64,000 nucleotides of DNA from Nocardia nova NBRC 15556 (GTDB lineage Bacteria > Actinomycetota > Actinomycetes > Mycobacteriales > Mycobacteriaceae), in contig NZ_BDBN01000045.1 of assembly GCF_001613005.1 (NCBI RefSeq), positions 1 through 64,000 on the forward strand, read 5' to 3'. The notes beneath the pieces were generated by a model. It did not search any database, was not told the origin of the DNA, and saw only the letters and a list, made by a program, of their open reading frames with translations. A program made the translations under genes and the position numbers. Position 1 is the stretch's first letter. Each line of letters starts with the position of its first letter. Of the stretch, positions 18,825 to 27,234 are shown piece by piece.

Positions 18825-19799
18825 TTGACCACTCCGAATCAGCCGAACGACGAGCGAAACCACGCCAACGGTGTGACCGAGCGGATCGCACCGTCACCGA
18901 TTCCGCCGCGGCCGGCGCCGCGGTCCGGGTCGTCGGCCGACAACGGCTCGGGTAGTTCGTCCGCAAACCCCGAGTCGCAGGGCGATTCCGCGAAATCCGG
19001 CGCTGCGGCGCCGGAGGCCGCCGAGGCCGGTGAGGGTCGTGGTGGTTCTCGCTTCGAGGAGGGTTGGTCGCAGCTGCCGCAGCGGGAGCCGCAGTCGAAT
19101 CTGAATCGCCCCGGCCAGGCTCCCGTGCAGGGCCGGGCGAACCCCCAGACCGGACTCGGCGGCGGGGTTAAGAACGCCCGTACCACCACCGACCTCGCGG
19201 CCAAGGCGGCGCGCAAGGAAGCGGCGATGGTGAAATCCGTCGGCATCGACGGACCGACCCGCAGCATCGCCCGTCCGGAACTGATCAAGGATCTGCCCGA
19301 TCTGTCGGATCTGCGGCATCCGCTGCCGCAGGCGGACGCCGGTGCGGCACAGTCGGTTCCGATGGCGGTGAAGACCGCGGCGCCGACCGTCTCGCCGGCC
19401 GCGCAGGCGGCGGTCGCCCAGGCGGTGACCAGCGGTGAGCCGTTGCGCGCGACCGTGCAGGTGCGCCATATCGACCCGTGGTCGACGTTGAAGGTTTCGC
19501 TGGTGATCAGCGTCGCCATGTTCTTCGTGTGGATGCTGGCCGTCGGATTCCTCTACATCGTGCTCTCCGGCATGGGTGTGTGGGACCGCCTGAACAGCAC
19601 CTTCACCGACATGGTGAACGACAACAACTCGTCGGCGACGACGATCATCGACGCCGGCAGCGTATTCGGATACGCGGCCGTCATCGGCCTGATCAACGTG
19701 GTGCTGTTCACCGCGCTCTCGACGGTGGGTGTCTTCATCTACAACCAGTGCACCGATCTGGTGGGCGGCGTGCAGGTGACGCTGGCCGATCCGGACTGA
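18825..19799 (+). CDS. DUF3566 membrane protein downstream of gyrA
   Basis: This matches the position and C-terminus of M. tuberculosis Rv0007, a DUF3566 membrane protein of unknown role. The 324-residue product has a long, disordered Ser/Pro/Gly-rich cytoplasmic N-terminus (about 1-210), then VRHIDPWSTLKVSLVISVAM introducing a first membrane helix (about 222-247) and a second near 280-305 (AAVIGLINVVLFTALSTVGV). The start is TTG at 18825 with GAAGGA eight bases upstream. It is followed by a terminator, so it probably closes the gyrBA transcript. Confidence 0.92.
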   Translation: MTTPNQPNDERNHANGVTERIAPSPIPPRPAPRSGSSADNGSGSSSANPESQGDSAKSGAAAPEAAEAGEGRGGSRFEEGWSQLPQREPQSNLNRPGQAPVQGRANPQTGLGGGVKNARTTTDLAAKAARKEAAMVKSVGIDGPTRSIARPELIKDLPDLSDLRHPLPQADAGAAQSVPMAVKTAAPTVSPAAQAAVAQAVTSGEPLRATVQVRHIDPWSTLKVSLVISVAMFFVWMLAVGFLYIVLSGMGVWDRLNSTFTDMVNDNNSSATTIIDAGSVFGYAAVIGLINVVLFTALSTVGVFIYNQCTDLVGGVQVTLADPD

Positions 19800-19808
19800 C
19801 GCTCCGCG

Positions 19809-19852
19809 ACGAACGGCCGGCCGGTTCTCACCGGACCGGCCGTTCGTGCTTT
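19809..19852 (+). terminator. Terminator after the DUF3566 gene
   Basis: A 12-bp outer stem (19809-19820 with 19836-19847) continues as a 5-bp inner stem (19821-19825 with 19830-19834) across a one-base bulge; a short T-tract follows. Confidence 0.85.
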
Positions 19853-19950
19853 ATGGGTGCTTTGACCAGGCGTTTTGGAGAGCAATCGGGGGGTTGTGTA
19901 GTCTCTACCGAGTCAGTCACGACAGCATGTCGAGTCGAGACGAACACTAC

Positions 19951-20024
19951 GGGCCTATAGCTCAGGCGGTTAGAGCGCTTCGCTGATAACGAAGAGGTCG
20001 GAGGTTCAAGTCCTCCTAGGCCCA
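19951..20024 (+). tRNA. ileT: tRNA-Ile(GAT)
   Basis: The 74-nt cloverleaf has a GGGCCTA acceptor stem paired to TAGGCCC, anticodon GAT at 19985-19987 in a CTGATAA loop, and a GGTTCAAGTCC T-arm. The position after gyrA is conserved in mycobacteria. Confidence 0.98.
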
Positions 20025-20057
20025 CATTCGCATACCTGGTCGTCGACGACGGCCGAG

Positions 20058-20130
20058 GGGGCCTTAGCTCAATTGGCAGAGCACTGCCTTTGCAAGGCAG
20101 GGGTTAGGGGTTCGATTCCCCTAGGCTCCA
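20058..20130 (+). tRNA. alaT: tRNA-Ala(TGC), copy 1
   Basis: The 73-nt cloverleaf has acceptor GGGGCCT/AGGCTCC (one G-U pair), anticodon TGC at 20091-20093 and a GGTTCGATTCC T-arm. It is 33 bp after tRNA-Ile and identical to the copy at 20405-20477. Confidence 0.98.
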
Positions 20131-20281
20131 CTTCTTCTTCTCACGATCCGGGGGGATCCGATCCGTCTCTCTCGCCGGTTCCTGTCGCGCCGATACACCT
20201 CACGCAGCGCTGCCGGTACCGCGTCGTCGATGCCGGAAGCCGTGGCTGCTGGGGCGGTCGCGGCACAGTAGGGTGGACGGC

Positions 20282-20389
20282 ATGAAACTTCTTCTGACGA
20301 TCGGTGCCATTGCCGCAGTTGTCTTCGCCGTCACCAAGGTTCGCAAGCGGAGCGAGGCGGATCTGTGGCACGAGGTGACCGCGCGCTGA
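20282..20389 (+). CDS. DLW-39 family small protein
   Basis: This 35-codon frame encodes a short hydrophobic helix (LLLTIGAIAAVVFAVTKV) followed by a basic KRSEADLWHEVTAR tail. The DLW tripeptide and size match the actinobacterial DLW-39 family, found beside tRNA-Ala downstream of gyrA; the function is unknown. A single membrane-spanning helix with a cytoplasmic charged tail is likely. It is bracketed by the two identical tRNA-Ala genes. There is no strong ribosome site (GTAGGGTGG lies 10-18 bases upstream). Confidence 0.85.
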   Translation: MKLLLTIGAIAAVVFAVTKVRKRSEADLWHEVTAR

Positions 20390-20404
20390 GCCGCCACGCT
20401 CACC

Positions 20405-20477
20405 GGGGCCTTAGCTCAATTGGCAGAGCACTGCCTTTGCAAGGCAGGGGTTAGGGGTTCGATTCCCCTAGGCTCCA
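20405..20477 (+). tRNA. tRNA-Ala(TGC), copy 2
   Basis: This copy is base-for-base identical to the tRNA-Ala at 20058-20130 (anticodon TGC at 20438-20440), with different flanks. Its last five bases run into a tandem repeat. Confidence 0.97.
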
Positions 20478-20551
20478 CAAACCCCGCAGCTCCACAAACC
20501 CCGCAGCTCCACAAAACCCCACAGCTCCACAAAACCCCACAGCTCCACAAA
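20473..20551. repeat. 17/18-bp tandem repeat starting in the tRNA-Ala 3' end
   Basis: There are two 17-bp units (20473-20489, 20490-20506), two 18-bp units (20507-20524, 20525-20542) and a partial fifth. Each begins CTCCACA; the first CTCCA is the 3' end of the tRNA. The array fills the gap to the convergent TetR gene. Confidence 0.95.
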
Positions 20552-20552
20552 T

Positions 20553-21191
20553 TCACGGCCGGGCCAGCAGGTCGATGACCGCCTGCACTTCCTCCGGTGT
20601 CGGGGTCGGCAGATTGTCGCGGCCGTGGATCAGCCCGATCCCCAGATACACCATCGCGCCCGCGCGCAGCCGCGCCTGTCCCGGCTCGAAACCCAGATCG
20701 AGCATCGCCGTCTGCACGGTCCGGAAGATGCGCTGATCCAGTGCCCGGACCGCCGCCGCCACCGTGTCGTCGGTGCGTGACCACTCCCGCACCGAGGCCT
20801 CCACCATCCAGTGCTGCGGATCCACCAGCATGGCCGCCATCTGTTCGATGCGGGACTCGACCGGAATCGAATCCAAGGCGGCGAGGGCCCGGACCGCCTC
20901 ACTCTGCATTTCGCCCCACCGGTCGGCCATCGCGGCCATCAGTTGTTCGAGATCGTCGAAATGCCAGTAGAAACTACCCTTGGTGACGCCCAGTTCCTCG
21001 CACAGCCGGGGAATCCGGATCGCGGTCACACCCTCGCGCGCGAGGAGATCCAACGCGCCGTTCACCCAGTCGTCGTACGACAGCCGCGTCGTCTGACGGC
21101 GGTTGCGATGTTGTGCCTCCGCTTTTCTGGAGGCCGCCTTTCCGGACACCGCCTTCTTGGACGTGACCGGGGCCTTCTTCGGTGCCGTCAT
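20553..21191 (-). CDS. TetR-family transcriptional regulator
   Basis: This 212-residue protein, from ATG 21191, has a Lys/Ala-rich N-terminal tail (about 1-40) and a TetR helix-turn-helix at about 45-92 (ALDLLAREGVTAIRIPRLCEELGVTKGSFYWHF). The ligand-binding part contains VREWSRTDDTVAAAVRALDQ and a hydrophobic GAMVYLGIGLIHG segment. It is divergent from the multicopper oxidase gene with a 178-bp shared promoter region, so it is the likely repressor of that operon. A longer open frame to 21284 lacks a credible start. The inducer is unknown. Confidence 0.93.
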   Translation of the reverse strand: MTAPKKAPVTSKKAVSGKAASRKAEAQHRNRRQTTRLSYDDWVNGALDLLAREGVTAIRIPRLCEELGVTKGSFYWHFDDLEQLMAAMADRWGEMQSEAVRALAALDSIPVESRIEQMAAMLVDPQHWMVEASVREWSRTDDTVAAAVRALDQRIFRTVQTAMLDLGFEPGQARLRAGAMVYLGIGLIHGRDNLPTPTPEEVQAVIDLLARP

Positions 21192-21293
21192 CCATTCACC
21201 GCCGAGTCGCCCAGGTCCATAACCCGATCGTAGGGGAGCCGGCCCGCTGTGGATTCGACATGCGCACGGCCCACCTCCTCGCACCGTTCAAAC

Positions 21294-21313
21294 GAGTACC
21301 GTCTACTGTACTC
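21294..21313. promoter_or_regulatory. Candidate TetR operator
   Basis: The inverted repeat GAGTAC-N8-GTACTC lies in the tetR-oxidase divergent gap, 57 bp before the oxidase start. It is the only clear dyad there; binding is inferred. Confidence 0.55.
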
Positions 21314-21369
21314 AATGGTATGGTCGCTGCGACGGGTGACGATCGATGTCACCTCGGAAGGTGCGAGGG

Positions 21370-23163
21370 ATGAATCGACCGATCGGCCGCCGTGCGATGC
21401 TGCGCGGTATCGGCGCAGGTCTGACGGCCGCGGTGGCCGGGCGCGCGGCGACAGTCACGGCCGATCCCGTGCCGGGCGGATTCGAGAGCCCGCTGTTGTT
21501 CCACTCGCCCCCTATGCAGCCTTTCGTGGACGAACTCCCGCGGCCGCCCGTCGTCACCGGCAGTCACCTGGACCTTGTCGCGACCACCACCAGCCATCGA
21601 TTTCACCGCGATATGCCCGCGGTGCCCGCCTTCGGATACAACGATCAGACCTATCTGGGCCCGACCGTCGAACACGAAGCCGGCCGACCGCTGACTGTCC
21701 GGTTCCGCAACCGGCTCGGCGCTCATCCGTTCGCGGCCGATATCGACACCACCCTGCACGGGGTGCCGGAGAGCTACCGGACCACGGTTCCCGCCTCGCT
21801 GCATTTGCACGGTGGAGTGACTCCGCCCGCCAGTGATGGGCACCCGGAACAACTGGTCATGCCGGGACAACACCTCGATCACGACTTCCCGCTGCGGCAG
21901 TCGGCCGGTCACCTCTGGTACCACGACCACGCGATGGGGATCACGCGGGCGAATGTCTACGCCGGATTGACCGGCATGATGCTGCTGCGCGACGAATTCG
22001 ACACGGGAGCTCCGGACAATCCGCTCGGACTGCCGGCGGGGGAGTTCGAGATACCCCTGGTGCTGCAGGAGAAGTTGTTCGCCCCCGACGGCCGCCAGAG
22101 TCTGCGCTCGACCGCGGTGGTGCCACCGGGTTCGTGGGAAGGCGGTGCGGTCGGCGACGTCGGAGTGGTGAACGGGGTGGTGTGGCCACAGCTGCCGGTC
22201 GCGCGCGGGCTGTATCGGTTCCGTGCGATCAATGCCGCCTCGTTCAGTACGTGGAATCTGTTCTTCGGCAATCGGATGCGGTTCTGGGTGATCGGAAACG
22301 ACCACGGACTGCTGGATGCGCCGGTGCCGGTACGCAATCTACGACTCGCTCCGGCCGAACGGGTGGATCTCCTGGTGGATTTCGCCGAGCTCGCGCCGGG
22401 GGAGACGGTCGAACTATGCAACGACGAAGCACCGGTGTTCCAGGCGTCGATCCTGGGCGAGGTCGCGATGCCGGTGTTCTGCCGCTTCCGCGCCGAGGAT
22501 CGCGCGGGGTTGCGCGGGCCGGTCCCGCAGACGCTGCGCGGTGGACCGCGACAGCCCGCGCCGCTGCCGCCGGTGCCGGTGCCGACTCTGTCGCGGACCC
22601 TCACGGTCAGCCAGCCGTACGAACTGCGGATGCCGCCCGCGATCATGTCGTTGAACAACCTGCGCTATTCGGATCCGGATATCGAAATGCCGCGGCAGGG
22701 CACGACCGAGGTGTGGAACATCGTCAACATCACGCCCGATCCCCATCCCATCCACATCCACCTGGTGGATTTCCGCATCCTGAGCCGTACGCCGCTGCGC
22801 ACTGTGGATTACCAACTCGCTCATCCCCAACCGGCGATCGGCACCCGGTGGACTCCCGATCCGGAGGGCTTCCTGGCCGGGCCGCCGCAGCCGCCGGCGC
22901 CGTGGGAGAGCGGCCGTAAGGATGTGGTGCGAGTCGACGGCGGCACCGTCACCCGGATCGTGGTGCGATTTCCGACCGCCGACGAACTCGGATTCGATCC
23001 CGACGCGCCCTTTACCGGACTCACCGCGCCCATGCCGGGTGCGGCGCATTCGGCGGAGCATGCCGCGCATCGGGATTCGGATCTGCGCGGCTTCGTCTGG
23101 CACTGCCATCTGCTCGATCACGAGGACCACGACATGATGCTGCGATTCCGAACGGTGCGGTGA
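21370..23163 (+). CDS. Tat-exported multicopper oxidase
   Basis: This is a CotA/bilirubin-oxidase-type multicopper oxidase, which oxidises phenols, pigments or metal ions and reduces oxygen to water. The 597-residue product starts MNRPIGRRAMLRGIGAG, a twin-arginine-like signal. Copper ligands are all present: HLHGG (145-149), WYHDHAMG (183-190), HPIHIHLVDF in the C-terminal cupredoxin domain, and HCHLLDHEDHDMM (578-590) with type-1 Cys and Met. The ATG at 21370 was preferred over 21346 because it puts the RR motif near the N-terminus. The next gene begins one base after the stop codon. The substrate is unknown. Confidence 0.93.
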   Translation: MNRPIGRRAMLRGIGAGLTAAVAGRAATVTADPVPGGFESPLLFHSPPMQPFVDELPRPPVVTGSHLDLVATTTSHRFHRDMPAVPAFGYNDQTYLGPTVEHEAGRPLTVRFRNRLGAHPFAADIDTTLHGVPESYRTTVPASLHLHGGVTPPASDGHPEQLVMPGQHLDHDFPLRQSAGHLWYHDHAMGITRANVYAGLTGMMLLRDEFDTGAPDNPLGLPAGEFEIPLVLQEKLFAPDGRQSLRSTAVVPPGSWEGGAVGDVGVVNGVVWPQLPVARGLYRFRAINAASFSTWNLFFGNRMRFWVIGNDHGLLDAPVPVRNLRLAPAERVDLLVDFAELAPGETVELCNDEAPVFQASILGEVAMPVFCRFRAEDRAGLRGPVPQTLRGGPRQPAPLPPVPVPTLSRTLTVSQPYELRMPPAIMSLNNLRYSDPDIEMPRQGTTEVWNIVNITPDPHPIHIHLVDFRILSRTPLRTVDYQLAHPQPAIGTRWTPDPEGFLAGPPQPPAPWESGRKDVVRVDGGTVTRIVVRFPTADELGFDPDAPFTGLTAPMPGAAHSAEHAAHRDSDLRGFVWHCHLLDHEDHDMMLRFRTVR

Positions 23164-23164
23164 A

Positions 23165-24421
23165 ATGACGACACAGATACGAACCCTGAAATGCCCCAGC
23201 GCTTTCCGGTATTGGGAGGCGAAGCAGCAGCCCGCCGTGCAGCGCTTGGAAGCGATCGTGCGGAAAGTGACCGGGGCCGAACTCTTTCCCACCGACGAGC
23301 AGGCCCGGGCTCTCACCGAGGATCTGTTCGCCGGTGATCCGGTCGCCGAACGATTCGTCGCCGAGGTGATGCACGGTCCCGGTGGTTCGGCACAGGGCCG
23401 CGCACTGCTGGACCGGGCCTTGGCCGAGGGGATCGATGCCGTTCCCGAGGCGCCGGATTCGATGCGCGAACTGTTCGCCGAATTCGACACCGTGCCCGAG
23501 TGGGTGCGTCCCGAATTGGTCGAACAGGGCGCGGCCATCTGGCGGCGCTGGGGCACCATGCTGTTCAGCTTCGCGGGTGCGGAAACACTGGAGATGTACA
23601 CCGAATCGGCGGTCGCGACTCCGCTGTCGCTGGCGGGCGGATATGCCGGAAACAGTGCGCTGCGCAGGTATTTGGAGACCTGCCGATTCTGGATGGACGT
23701 CTCGCAGCCGAATGCGCTGCTCACCCCGGGGTCGACCGGGCGCGCCACCGCGCTCAAGGTCCGGGTGATGCACGTGTCGGTGCGGGCACGGGTGGCCGGC
23801 CATCCCGAATGGGATATCGACAAGTGGGGGCTGCCGATCAGCCAGACCTATCAGTTGCTGACCCTGATCGCGGGCAGTGTGACACCCGGCCTCGGGCTGT
23901 GGGCGCTGGGATATCAGACGACGCCGTCGGAAATCCGTGCGCTGCTGCACTTTCAGAAGTACATGGGATATCTGCTGGGCGTGCGGTTGCAGTGGCATCC
24001 GGAAACCGTGGTCGACTCGCTGCGGGTGCTGGCGATGACCATCGCCTCGCGTTCCTACGACGCCGGTGCGCACGCCGCGGAATTGATCGAGTCCTATCCC
24101 GCCGCGTTCGCTCCCCGTCCCGAACACCGCGGCGTGAGCCGGCTGCGCGCCGCCTACAACTACCGCATCAACTCCGTGTATTCGGCGATGTACATGGCGC
24201 CGGGCACGCGGCGCAAATACCGTATGCCCCCGGCCTTTCCCTGGTTGCTGATTCCGGTGCTGCGGTTTCCGCTCATCACCGCGATGGAATTCGTGCGCCG
24301 GATACCGCCGGTCGGGCGGGTGCACGAGAAGGTGATGGTGCGGCACCGGGAGAACTGGTACCGGGCCCAAATGCAGGGCAGAGAAGCGGAATTCGATGCG
24401 AGCGGAGCGTTGCGGCGATGA
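23165..24421 (+). CDS. DUF2236 (MpaB/Lcp-type) heme oxygenase-like protein
   Basis: This family includes latex-clearing protein Lcp, a b-type heme dioxygenase that cleaves polyisoprene, and fungal MpaB, which cleaves a farnesyl chain. The 418-residue product carries the family core: ETLEMYTESAVATPLSLAGG at 140-159 and TALKVRVMHVSVR at 195-207, where Arg200 and His203 align with the Arg and proximal heme His of Lcp-type proteins by motif. There is no signal peptide, unlike secreted Lcp, so a cytoplasmic or membrane-associated isoprenoid-like substrate is more likely than rubber. It starts one base after the multicopper oxidase and is co-transcribed with it. Confidence 0.88.
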   Translation: MTTQIRTLKCPSAFRYWEAKQQPAVQRLEAIVRKVTGAELFPTDEQARALTEDLFAGDPVAERFVAEVMHGPGGSAQGRALLDRALAEGIDAVPEAPDSMRELFAEFDTVPEWVRPELVEQGAAIWRRWGTMLFSFAGAETLEMYTESAVATPLSLAGGYAGNSALRRYLETCRFWMDVSQPNALLTPGSTGRATALKVRVMHVSVRARVAGHPEWDIDKWGLPISQTYQLLTLIAGSVTPGLGLWALGYQTTPSEIRALLHFQKYMGYLLGVRLQWHPETVVDSLRVLAMTIASRSYDAGAHAAELIESYPAAFAPRPEHRGVSRLRAAYNYRINSVYSAMYMAPGTRRKYRMPPAFPWLLIPVLRFPLITAMEFVRRIPPVGRVHEKVMVRHRENWYRAQMQGREAEFDASGALRR

Positions 24422-24433
24422 ACGACAGCCATT

Positions 24434-25480
24434 GTGGAGGCGTGGAACGGTCCCGGCCGCCGGGACGGTGAACTCACCACGGTCGAACCGCGCCACAACG
24501 CACTGCATCCCGCGGCGAGTTCGCTCGCCTTCGAGCACTGGTATTTCGACGCACATCTCGACAGCGGGCATACCGTCGTCGGATTCCTCACCAAACGCCG
24601 CCCGGAGGATTTCCCGCACGCGCGTCCCTGGGTCGAGCTGATGGTCTACGAACCGGACGGCACCCGTCGGCAGGTCTCGCGCAAATATCCCCGCAATCAG
24701 GCGTCGTTCGACGCGCAGTCGTGTGATGTGCGGATCGGAGACAACCGGGCCTACACCGAATTCCGGCCCGACGGATTGCCGACGCATCACCTGAGACTGG
24801 CCGAGGACGGTTTGGTTTTCGACCTGCGCTTCGACAACGAACTGCCGAGCTGGATGCCCGGTAAGGGGGAGACGCATTTCGGCGGCGGTGATTCCTTCGG
24901 CTGGGTCGTCGGCGCGCCGCGCGCACGGGTGAGTGGCACCGTGACCATCGACGGCGTCGAGCGGTCCGTCACCGGTCGCGGGTACGCCGATCACAACTGG
25001 GGCGTCGGCGATATGCGCAAGATCATCGAGCGCTGGCACTGGGGGCGGCTGTATGTGGAGGACTATTCGCTGCTGTTCGCCGACGTGCTGACCCAGCAGC
25101 GACGCGGCGCGCACGAGATCGCGCCGCTCATGCTGGCCCACCACGACCGCGTCGTTCTCTCGACCGGCGAAACGACGCTGCGCGAGGGACCGGCGCGTTT
25201 CGACGCGACCGCCGGGCGCGGCTATCCGGAGTGGATCGAACTGCGCGTACCCGATCGGGTCGAATTGCGGCTGACAGTGGATCGGGTGATTCACGCCCAC
25301 GATCTCCTCGACGATATTCCGCTGGTGGGCACTCGGCTGCTGAAACCGCTGGCGCACAAGTTGATCGGACATCCGGGCTATTTCCGATTCGAATCCACCT
25401 TCGAACTGACCGTGCTCGGCGGTGCGGAACCGGTCCGCCGCACCGGCACCACCTTGCACGAATTGGTGGCGCTCACCTGA
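24434..25480 (+). CDS. CrtC/AttH-like lipocalin-fold protein
   Basis: The 348-residue product resembles the two-lipocalin-domain family that contains hydroxyneurosporene synthase CrtC (a carotenoid 1,2-hydratase) and AttH/Svf1-like proteins. The diagnostic motif is GYADHNWGVGDM near residue 182, with HWGRLYVEDYSLLFADV following; the N-terminal FEHWYFDAHLDSG also matches the family opening. The GTG at 24434 is taken as start; ATT-GTG is directly in frame, and an ATG at 24418 is out of frame. It follows the DUF2236 gene by 12 bp. The reaction is uncertain: hydration or binding of an isoprenoid lipid is an inference from family and neighbours. Confidence 0.8.
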   Translation: MEAWNGPGRRDGELTTVEPRHNALHPAASSLAFEHWYFDAHLDSGHTVVGFLTKRRPEDFPHARPWVELMVYEPDGTRRQVSRKYPRNQASFDAQSCDVRIGDNRAYTEFRPDGLPTHHLRLAEDGLVFDLRFDNELPSWMPGKGETHFGGGDSFGWVVGAPRARVSGTVTIDGVERSVTGRGYADHNWGVGDMRKIIERWHWGRLYVEDYSLLFADVLTQQRRGAHEIAPLMLAHHDRVVLSTGETTLREGPARFDATAGRGYPEWIELRVPDRVELRLTVDRVIHAHDLLDDIPLVGTRLLKPLAHKLIGHPGYFRFESTFELTVLGGAEPVRRTGTTLHELVALT

Positions 25481-25546
25481 GACTTGCGCGGTTCGCGCAT
25501 CCGCGGTGCAAGGACGCTGCAAGCGGTTGGCGGCAGGGTCGATGTC

Positions 25547-27103
25547 ATGAGCGAGACATTCGATGTGGTGGTCGCCGGTGCGGGCCCGGTCGGACTGATG
25601 CTGGCCTGTGAACTGCGGCTGGCCGGGGTCGAGGTGCTGGTCGTGGAGCGGCTGACGGAGATCGATCGGACCATCAAGGCCGGAGCGATCAATGTGCCGA
25701 CGGCTCAGGCCTTCGATCGGCGCGGACTGTTGCCCGAGTTGCTGGCGCATCAGCAGGCGGCGATCGAGCGGATGAACGCGTTCGACGTCCGGAGGGTGGC
25801 CGCGAACCGGCCGCCGATCGCGGGACATTTCGCCGGAATCATGTTGTCGTTCGACCTGATCGACGCCGAAGACCCGGCGTTCGCGGGGGTGGGGCCAGCG
25901 GGCCGGGCCGTCCTGGTGAGCCAGCAGGGCATCGAGGAGATTCTCGGTGCGCGCGCCGCGGAACTCGGCGTCGTGGTGCGCCGGGGCGTGGAAGTGACCG
26001 ATCTGACCGACCACGGCGACGGCGTGACCGTGCGCTGCCGGGCCGCCCAGGGTGGTGGTGCCGGGACCTGTGGCGGCGAGGTGATACGTGCCTCGTGGCT
26101 GGTGGGTTGCGACGGTGGACGCAGTACCGTCCGCACACTCGCCGGCTTCGACTTCCCGGGCATCGGGCCGGAGATCACCGGACGGCAGGCGGTGGTCGAG
26201 ATGTCGGAAACCGAAGGGCTGCAACCCGGTTGGCACGATACCGAGCACGGCATCTACGTCTACGGGCCGACTCCCGGCCGCTTCCTGACCGTGGAACTCG
26301 ACGGACCGCCGATCGATCGCGACGCGCCGATCACGGCCGCCGAGCTGGAGGCGAGCCTGCGTCGCGTTTCCGGGGCGCCCGTGCGGGTCTCGGCGGTGCA
26401 TTCCGCCACCCGGTTCACCGACAACACCCGTCAGGTGCCGGACTACCGCAAGGGCCGTGTGCTGCTCGCCGGTGATGCGGCGCATGTGCATTCGCCGTTC
26501 GGCGGACAGGGCCTGAATCTCGGAATCGGCGATGCGGTCTGCCTGGGCTGGAAGCTCGCCGCGGTTGTCGACGGGCGGATGGACGAGCGGCTCCTGGACA
26601 CCTACACCGCCGAGCGGTATCCGATCGGCGCCTGGGTGCTGGAATGGACCCGGGCGCAGGTCGCGCTCATGCGACTGGACCGCCGCAGCAAGGCGCTGCG
26701 GGCGGTGATGTCGGAGCTACTGTCCACCGGCGACGGCGCGACCGCCGTGTTCAAGCGGATTTCCGGTGTGCTGCACCGCTATCATCTGGGCGGCGACCAC
26801 GAGCTGATCGGCACCATCGCTCCCGATCGCGATCTGTCCGACGGGACCCGCGTGGCGGAGCACTTCGCCACCGGTCAGGGTGTGCTGTTCGATTTCGCCG
26901 ACTCCGCGCAGCTGCGCGCCGCGGCGGCGCCGTGGCAGGACCGGATCCGGATCGTCACGGCGAAGCCGTTGGACGCCTCGGACGTGCCCGGCTCCCGCGA
27001 TGCGGCCGGCGTGCTCGTCCGTCCGGACGGCTACGTCGCCTGGGCCGCCACCGACGGCACCGAAGGTTTGACGACCGCGCTGACTCGCTGGTTCGGCCGG
27101 TGA
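25547..27103 (+). CDS. FAD-dependent aromatic-type monooxygenase
   Basis: This is a class A flavoprotein hydroxylase of the PHBH/PgaE type, which uses NAD(P)H and oxygen to hydroxylate a substrate. The 518-residue product has the dinucleotide fold VVVAGAGPVGLMLACEL (7-23), GCDGGRSTVR in the middle (DG motif) and LLAGDAAHVHSPFGGQGLN at about 305-323 (GD motif). The C-terminal 140 residues form a thioredoxin-like domain typical of polyketide hydroxylases. The ATG at 25547 fits the GxGxxG position. It is 66 bp after the CrtC-like gene and probably in the same operon. Rifampicin monooxygenase is a relative, but the match is not close enough to claim that activity. Confidence 0.92.
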   Translation: MSETFDVVVAGAGPVGLMLACELRLAGVEVLVVERLTEIDRTIKAGAINVPTAQAFDRRGLLPELLAHQQAAIERMNAFDVRRVAANRPPIAGHFAGIMLSFDLIDAEDPAFAGVGPAGRAVLVSQQGIEEILGARAAELGVVVRRGVEVTDLTDHGDGVTVRCRAAQGGGAGTCGGEVIRASWLVGCDGGRSTVRTLAGFDFPGIGPEITGRQAVVEMSETEGLQPGWHDTEHGIYVYGPTPGRFLTVELDGPPIDRDAPITAAELEASLRRVSGAPVRVSAVHSATRFTDNTRQVPDYRKGRVLLAGDAAHVHSPFGGQGLNLGIGDAVCLGWKLAAVVDGRMDERLLDTYTAERYPIGAWVLEWTRAQVALMRLDRRSKALRAVMSELLSTGDGATAVFKRISGVLHRYHLGGDHELIGTIAPDRDLSDGTRVAEHFATGQGVLFDFADSAQLRAAAAPWQDRIRIVTAKPLDASDVPGSRDAAGVLVRPDGYVAWAATDGTEGLTTALTRWFGR

Positions 27104-27234
27104 GCGGGATTTCTCGTCGGCTCGTTCGGGCGTGTTATATGTGACTGCGCGTAGCGGGCAGATGTGCTGCTTGCCTACGATCGCAGAGCTATCGTTCGTC
27201 GAGGTGCCGGTGTGGTCCGGCGCGTGCTGCGGGA

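Noticed and set aside
23021..26491. A 1156-codon leftward open frame opposite the oxidase cluster
   Set aside because: It is the shadow of four overlapping real genes on the other strand, with no ribosome site and no recognisable domain.
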